Assembly: GCA_013403005.1 (NCBI GenBank)
Contig: JACBOA010000018.1
Coordinates: forward strand, 1-31,797
Reading direction: 5' to 3'
DNA: 31,797 bases
From: Methanobacteriaceae archaeon
Lineage (GTDB): Archaea; Methanobacteriota; Methanobacteria; Methanobacteriales; Methanobacteriaceae
In this document: positions 29,662 through 31,797 of the stretch, in pieces
Numbering within the stretch: position 1 is the first letter of the stretch
Layout of the letters: each line of letters opens with the position of its first letter
Program-made: the position numbers and the translations under genes
Notes under the pieces: model-generated
What the model saw: the letters and a program-made list of their open reading frames with translations, nothing else
Told to the model about the DNA's origin: nothing
Databases searched by the model: none

Positions 29662-29701
29662 GAAAAAATAGAAAAAGAAAGTGGAGGAGGGTTTCCTCCA
29701 C
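29662..29701 (-). terminator. Intrinsic terminator of adhesin 2
   Basis: Same hairpin as adhesin 1, GTGGAGGA-aaccc-TCCTCCAC (29701-29681), followed by TTTCTTTTTCTATTTTTTCC. Sequence identity with copy 1 ends within this T-rich tract. Confidence 0.8.
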
Positions 29702-31720
29702 TCATATTTTTTTATGTGCTGATATGAGTCCGCCCAGTACCATAAATATGGCCAGGATAACGCCTACTGGTGATATTCCAGTGCTCTGCATACCCACGGT
29801 TTTAGAACGAACTGAACTTCCAGCTTGAACCACTAAGGGTGCTGCTTGAACATCCATGGATAGGGACTGAGTTTCCTCGTTTAAGGTGGGGTCGTAGGTA
29901 GTGGTTGAAAGTTGTGGGTTGATGAGGAAGTCTCCGGCACGTAAAAAGCGCAGGTTTAAGATTAGAGTGGGGTCTCCCACAGGCACAGTTCTCAAATTCC
30001 AGGTCAGGGTTCTAGTATCACGATCATAGGTCCACTGGTTGCCTATATCATCGCTGGCTCCTGCAAACTCCATACCATCGGGTAAGGTGTAGGTCATCAC
30101 CACATTTTCTGCAGCGTCCGGTCCATTGTTACCCACTTTAAGAGTGTAGGTCACAACTTCACCAGCCACAGGATTGGTCTTACTCGGTGTAACTGTGAGG
30201 TAGAGACTAGATTTAGGGTTAATGGTCACATCCTTGCTTACTGTCTGAGAATCTGTGGTTCCGTTTACTTTAGCCACACCTGCAGTTTCATCGGCAGTTA
30301 AAGTAGCCGTGGCCACACCATTAAGAGTGGTTTTGTCAATGATTTTACTTCCAATGCTTCCCTTATCTGTCTGGAACCTAACCGGAGTAAGATCCGGAAT
30401 ATGCCCCACTGCAGGATTAAACGGAGTAACTGTAGTTCCGTCGAAGAAGTTGTTGAAACTCACTGTCACCAGACTGGTAGCACCATTGTTAATAGGGTTA
30501 GGAGCAGCATCGATGGTCATGTAAAGCCAAACAGTAGGATCTGACACTCCATAAAGCAGGACTGAGAAGGTTGGCTGGTTTAAACCCCACCAATTCTTTT
30601 CCAAGTTATTGGTACCATCATTGGCGTATACCGCGTTTCCTGAACCACTACTAGCAGTATTACCTGAAATACGGCAGAAATTAGCAGTAAAAGTTACATA
30701 GAAATTATAAATTGCTCCTCCAGAAGATGCAGTGTTACTTAAGAAGGGAGACTGGTTGATGATGGATGTACCATGGTGATTGAAGATGGCTCCACCATTA
30801 GCACCGGCATTGTTACTGATGAAAGTGGAAGTATCTATAATCAGCGTACCATAGTAATTGTAGACACCACCACCATCATTAACAGCGGTGTTCCCATTAA
30901 ATGTACATTGATACATAGATGGCTTAGCATAGTAATTGTAGACACCACCACCCTCATTAACAGCGGTGTTCCTACTAAATGTACATTGATACATAGATGG
31001 CATACTATAAATATTGATGTAGACACCAGCACCTTGAGAGACACCGGAGTTTTCACTAATTGTACACTGATACATAGTCGACGTGCCACTATCGAAGACA
31101 CCAGCACCCGTAGCGGCAGCGGTGTTCCCACTAACTGTACACTGAGACATATTTAACTTACCCGTATTGTAGATACCACCACCATCATAAATAGCGGTGT
31201 TTCCACTAACTGTACACTGAGTCATATTCAAATTACCCCTATTGTAGATACCACCACCTCTATTAGCGGTGTTTCCACTAACTGTACACTGAGTCATATT
31301 CAAATTACCCTGATTGTAGACACCACCACCAATATTTCCGGTAGCGCGTCCGTTTTGTATAGTTAATTTGTTCAAGTTTACGGTTGTTCCCCATTGGATG
31401 GTTAGTGGTCTTCCGTTGTTGGTTCCGTCGATTATGGTGCCTGTTTGGCTTTGACCGATAAGGTTTACGTTCTTGTCAATTATTATGTGCTCTGGGTAGG
31501 TTCCATCCGCTACGAAAACTGTTCCACCGTCATCCACGGTGTTGGTTCCGTTTTGTATGGTGGCCTTGGCAGTGGCAGGTGTTAATCCATCGTTGTCATC
31601 ATTTCCGGTGGCATTGTTAACGTAGATGGTGTTTGCAGCAGTAACTGTAGAAACAGTAGCAAATAATAGTAATAGCAGACCTAGAAGAAGGACAATTCCC
31701 TGTATATTTCTTGTCTTCAA
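29702..31720 (-). CDS. Adhesin-like surface protein, beta-helix plus DUF11 (copy 2)
   Basis: A 672-residue paralogue of copy 1 with the same signal peptide, first 95 or so residues, Ig-like region, DUF11 domain and C-terminal anchor (TGISPVGVILAIFMVLGGLI, then SAHKKI), almost identical throughout. The beta-helix differs: nine repeats of about 25 residues instead of six, with variants such as GGGVYNYYAKPSMYQCTF. The start is TTG 31720 with GGAGGTGA 7 nt upstream. Conserved ends flanking a variable repeat region suggest unequal recombination or gene conversion between copies. The complete coding region is inside the window but its promoter is cut off at the right edge. Confidence 0.85.
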   Translation of the reverse strand: MKTRNIQGIVLLLGLLLLLFATVSTVTAANTIYVNNATGNDDNDGLTPATAKATIQNGTNTVDDGGTVFVADGTYPEHIIIDKNVNLIGQSQTGTIIDGTNNGRPLTIQWGTTVNLNKLTIQNGRATGNIGGGVYNQGNLNMTQCTVSGNTANRGGGIYNRGNLNMTQCTVSGNTAIYDGGGIYNTGKLNMSQCTVSGNTAAATGAGVFDSGTSTMYQCTISENSGVSQGAGVYINIYSMPSMYQCTFSRNTAVNEGGGVYNYYAKPSMYQCTFNGNTAVNDGGGVYNYYGTLIIDTSTFISNNAGANGGAIFNHHGTSIINQSPFLSNTASSGGAIYNFYVTFTANFCRISGNTASSGSGNAVYANDGTNNLEKNWWGLNQPTFSVLLYGVSDPTVWLYMTIDAAPNPINNGATSLVTVSFNNFFDGTTVTPFNPAVGHIPDLTPVRFQTDKGSIGSKIIDKTTLNGVATATLTADETAGVAKVNGTTDSQTVSKDVTINPKSSLYLTVTPSKTNPVAGEVVTYTLKVGNNGPDAAENVVMTYTLPDGMEFAGASDDIGNQWTYDRDTRTLTWNLRTVPVGDPTLILNLRFLRAGDFLINPQLSTTTYDPTLNEETQSLSMDVQAAPLVVQAGSSVRSKTVGMQSTGISPVGVILAIFMVLGGLISAHKKI

Positions 31721-31797
31721 ACTTTTTTCACCTCCTTTTATAGTTGATAAATCCCATAAACATTTTAGTTGGGAAAATTCTACCAAGGAGGGTATTC
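31721..31797 (-). promoter_or_regulatory. Adhesin 2 leader, same hairpin as adhesin 1
   Basis: Identical to 29128-29203 over all the sequence available. CCUCCUU (31791-31785) can pair with the ribosome-binding site AAGGAGG (31737-31731). The window ends before the promoter. Confidence 0.55.

Larger units (their letters stand above)
27297..31797 (-). repeat. Tandem duplication of an adhesin gene unit
   Basis: The unit runs from the terminator T-tract through the gene to at least the 5' leader. Copy 1 is 27297-29203 and copy 2 is 29662 to the window edge. The two units are near-identical outside the beta-helix repeats. Confidence 0.8.

Noticed and set aside
30773..31156. Open frames opposite the adhesin genes
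   Set aside because: They mirror the beta-helix repeat periodicity of the minus-strand adhesin and have Thr/Ile-repeat translations with no start signals.
27297..31797. Repeats considered as a CRISPR array
   Set aside because: The periodic sequence is coding, of about 75 bp per unit, translates to beta-helix repeats, and has no unique spacers or palindromic direct repeats.

Overview
The window looks like chromosome from a mesophilic methanogen of the order Methanobacteriales (Methanobacterium-like). The intergenic DNA is very AT-rich. Shine-Dalgarno sites are of the archaeal GGAGGTGAT type and promoters are TATA-box type. The gene content is archaeal: glycerol-1-phosphate dehydrogenase (ether lipids), CofC (coenzyme F420), an archaeal-type prolyl-tRNA synthetase ending in Tyr, UPF0179, and large adhesin-like beta-helix proteins with DUF11 domains. 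No tRNA, rRNA, CRISPR array or intact mobile element was recognised.

Layout. 1-3.3 kb: MntP-type metal exporter, divergent TPR protein, a zinc-ribbon protein, and two GC-richer structured blocks in AT-rich DNA. The block at 2806-2986 has a TATA box, paired arms and an intrinsic terminator all on the minus strand and is a good small-RNA candidate. 3.3-6.3 kb: a receiver-like/five-PAS protein and a coiled-coil protein. 6.8-9.3 kb: a tautomerase and a YyaL/DUF255 thioredoxin-like protein. 9.5-12.7 kb: a NikR-type regulator divergent from a three-gene TroA/ZnuABC-type metal importer. 12.9-14 kb: two small membrane proteins. 14.2-16.7 kb (minus): rpiA, UPF0179 and egsA. 17.2-20.9 kb (plus): proS, an exported protein, then cofC and thiD abutting. 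21.1-25.1 kb: a double zinc-ribbon/SHOCT protein, a zinc-ribbon/membrane/HtrA-like protease whose likely start is CTG, and an ACT-domain protein with its phenylacetate-CoA ligase-like partner. 25.5-27 kb: Fe/Mn superoxide dismutase and Prx6-type peroxiredoxin. 27.3-31.8 kb: two tandem paralogous adhesins with identical leaders and terminators.

Common threads are metal handling (MntP, NikR, the ZnuABC-like importer, SOD), oxidative defence (Prx plus SOD) and the cell surface (adhesins, anchored protease, exported proteins). Several start codons were moved from the longest reading frame to the one supported by a Shine-Dalgarno site: egsA, paaK, znuA, both adhesins and the protease. The most novel-looking signals are the minus-strand small-RNA candidate, the neighbouring three-hairpin element with G runs, and the duplicated adhesin leader, which can pair with its own ribosome-binding site.
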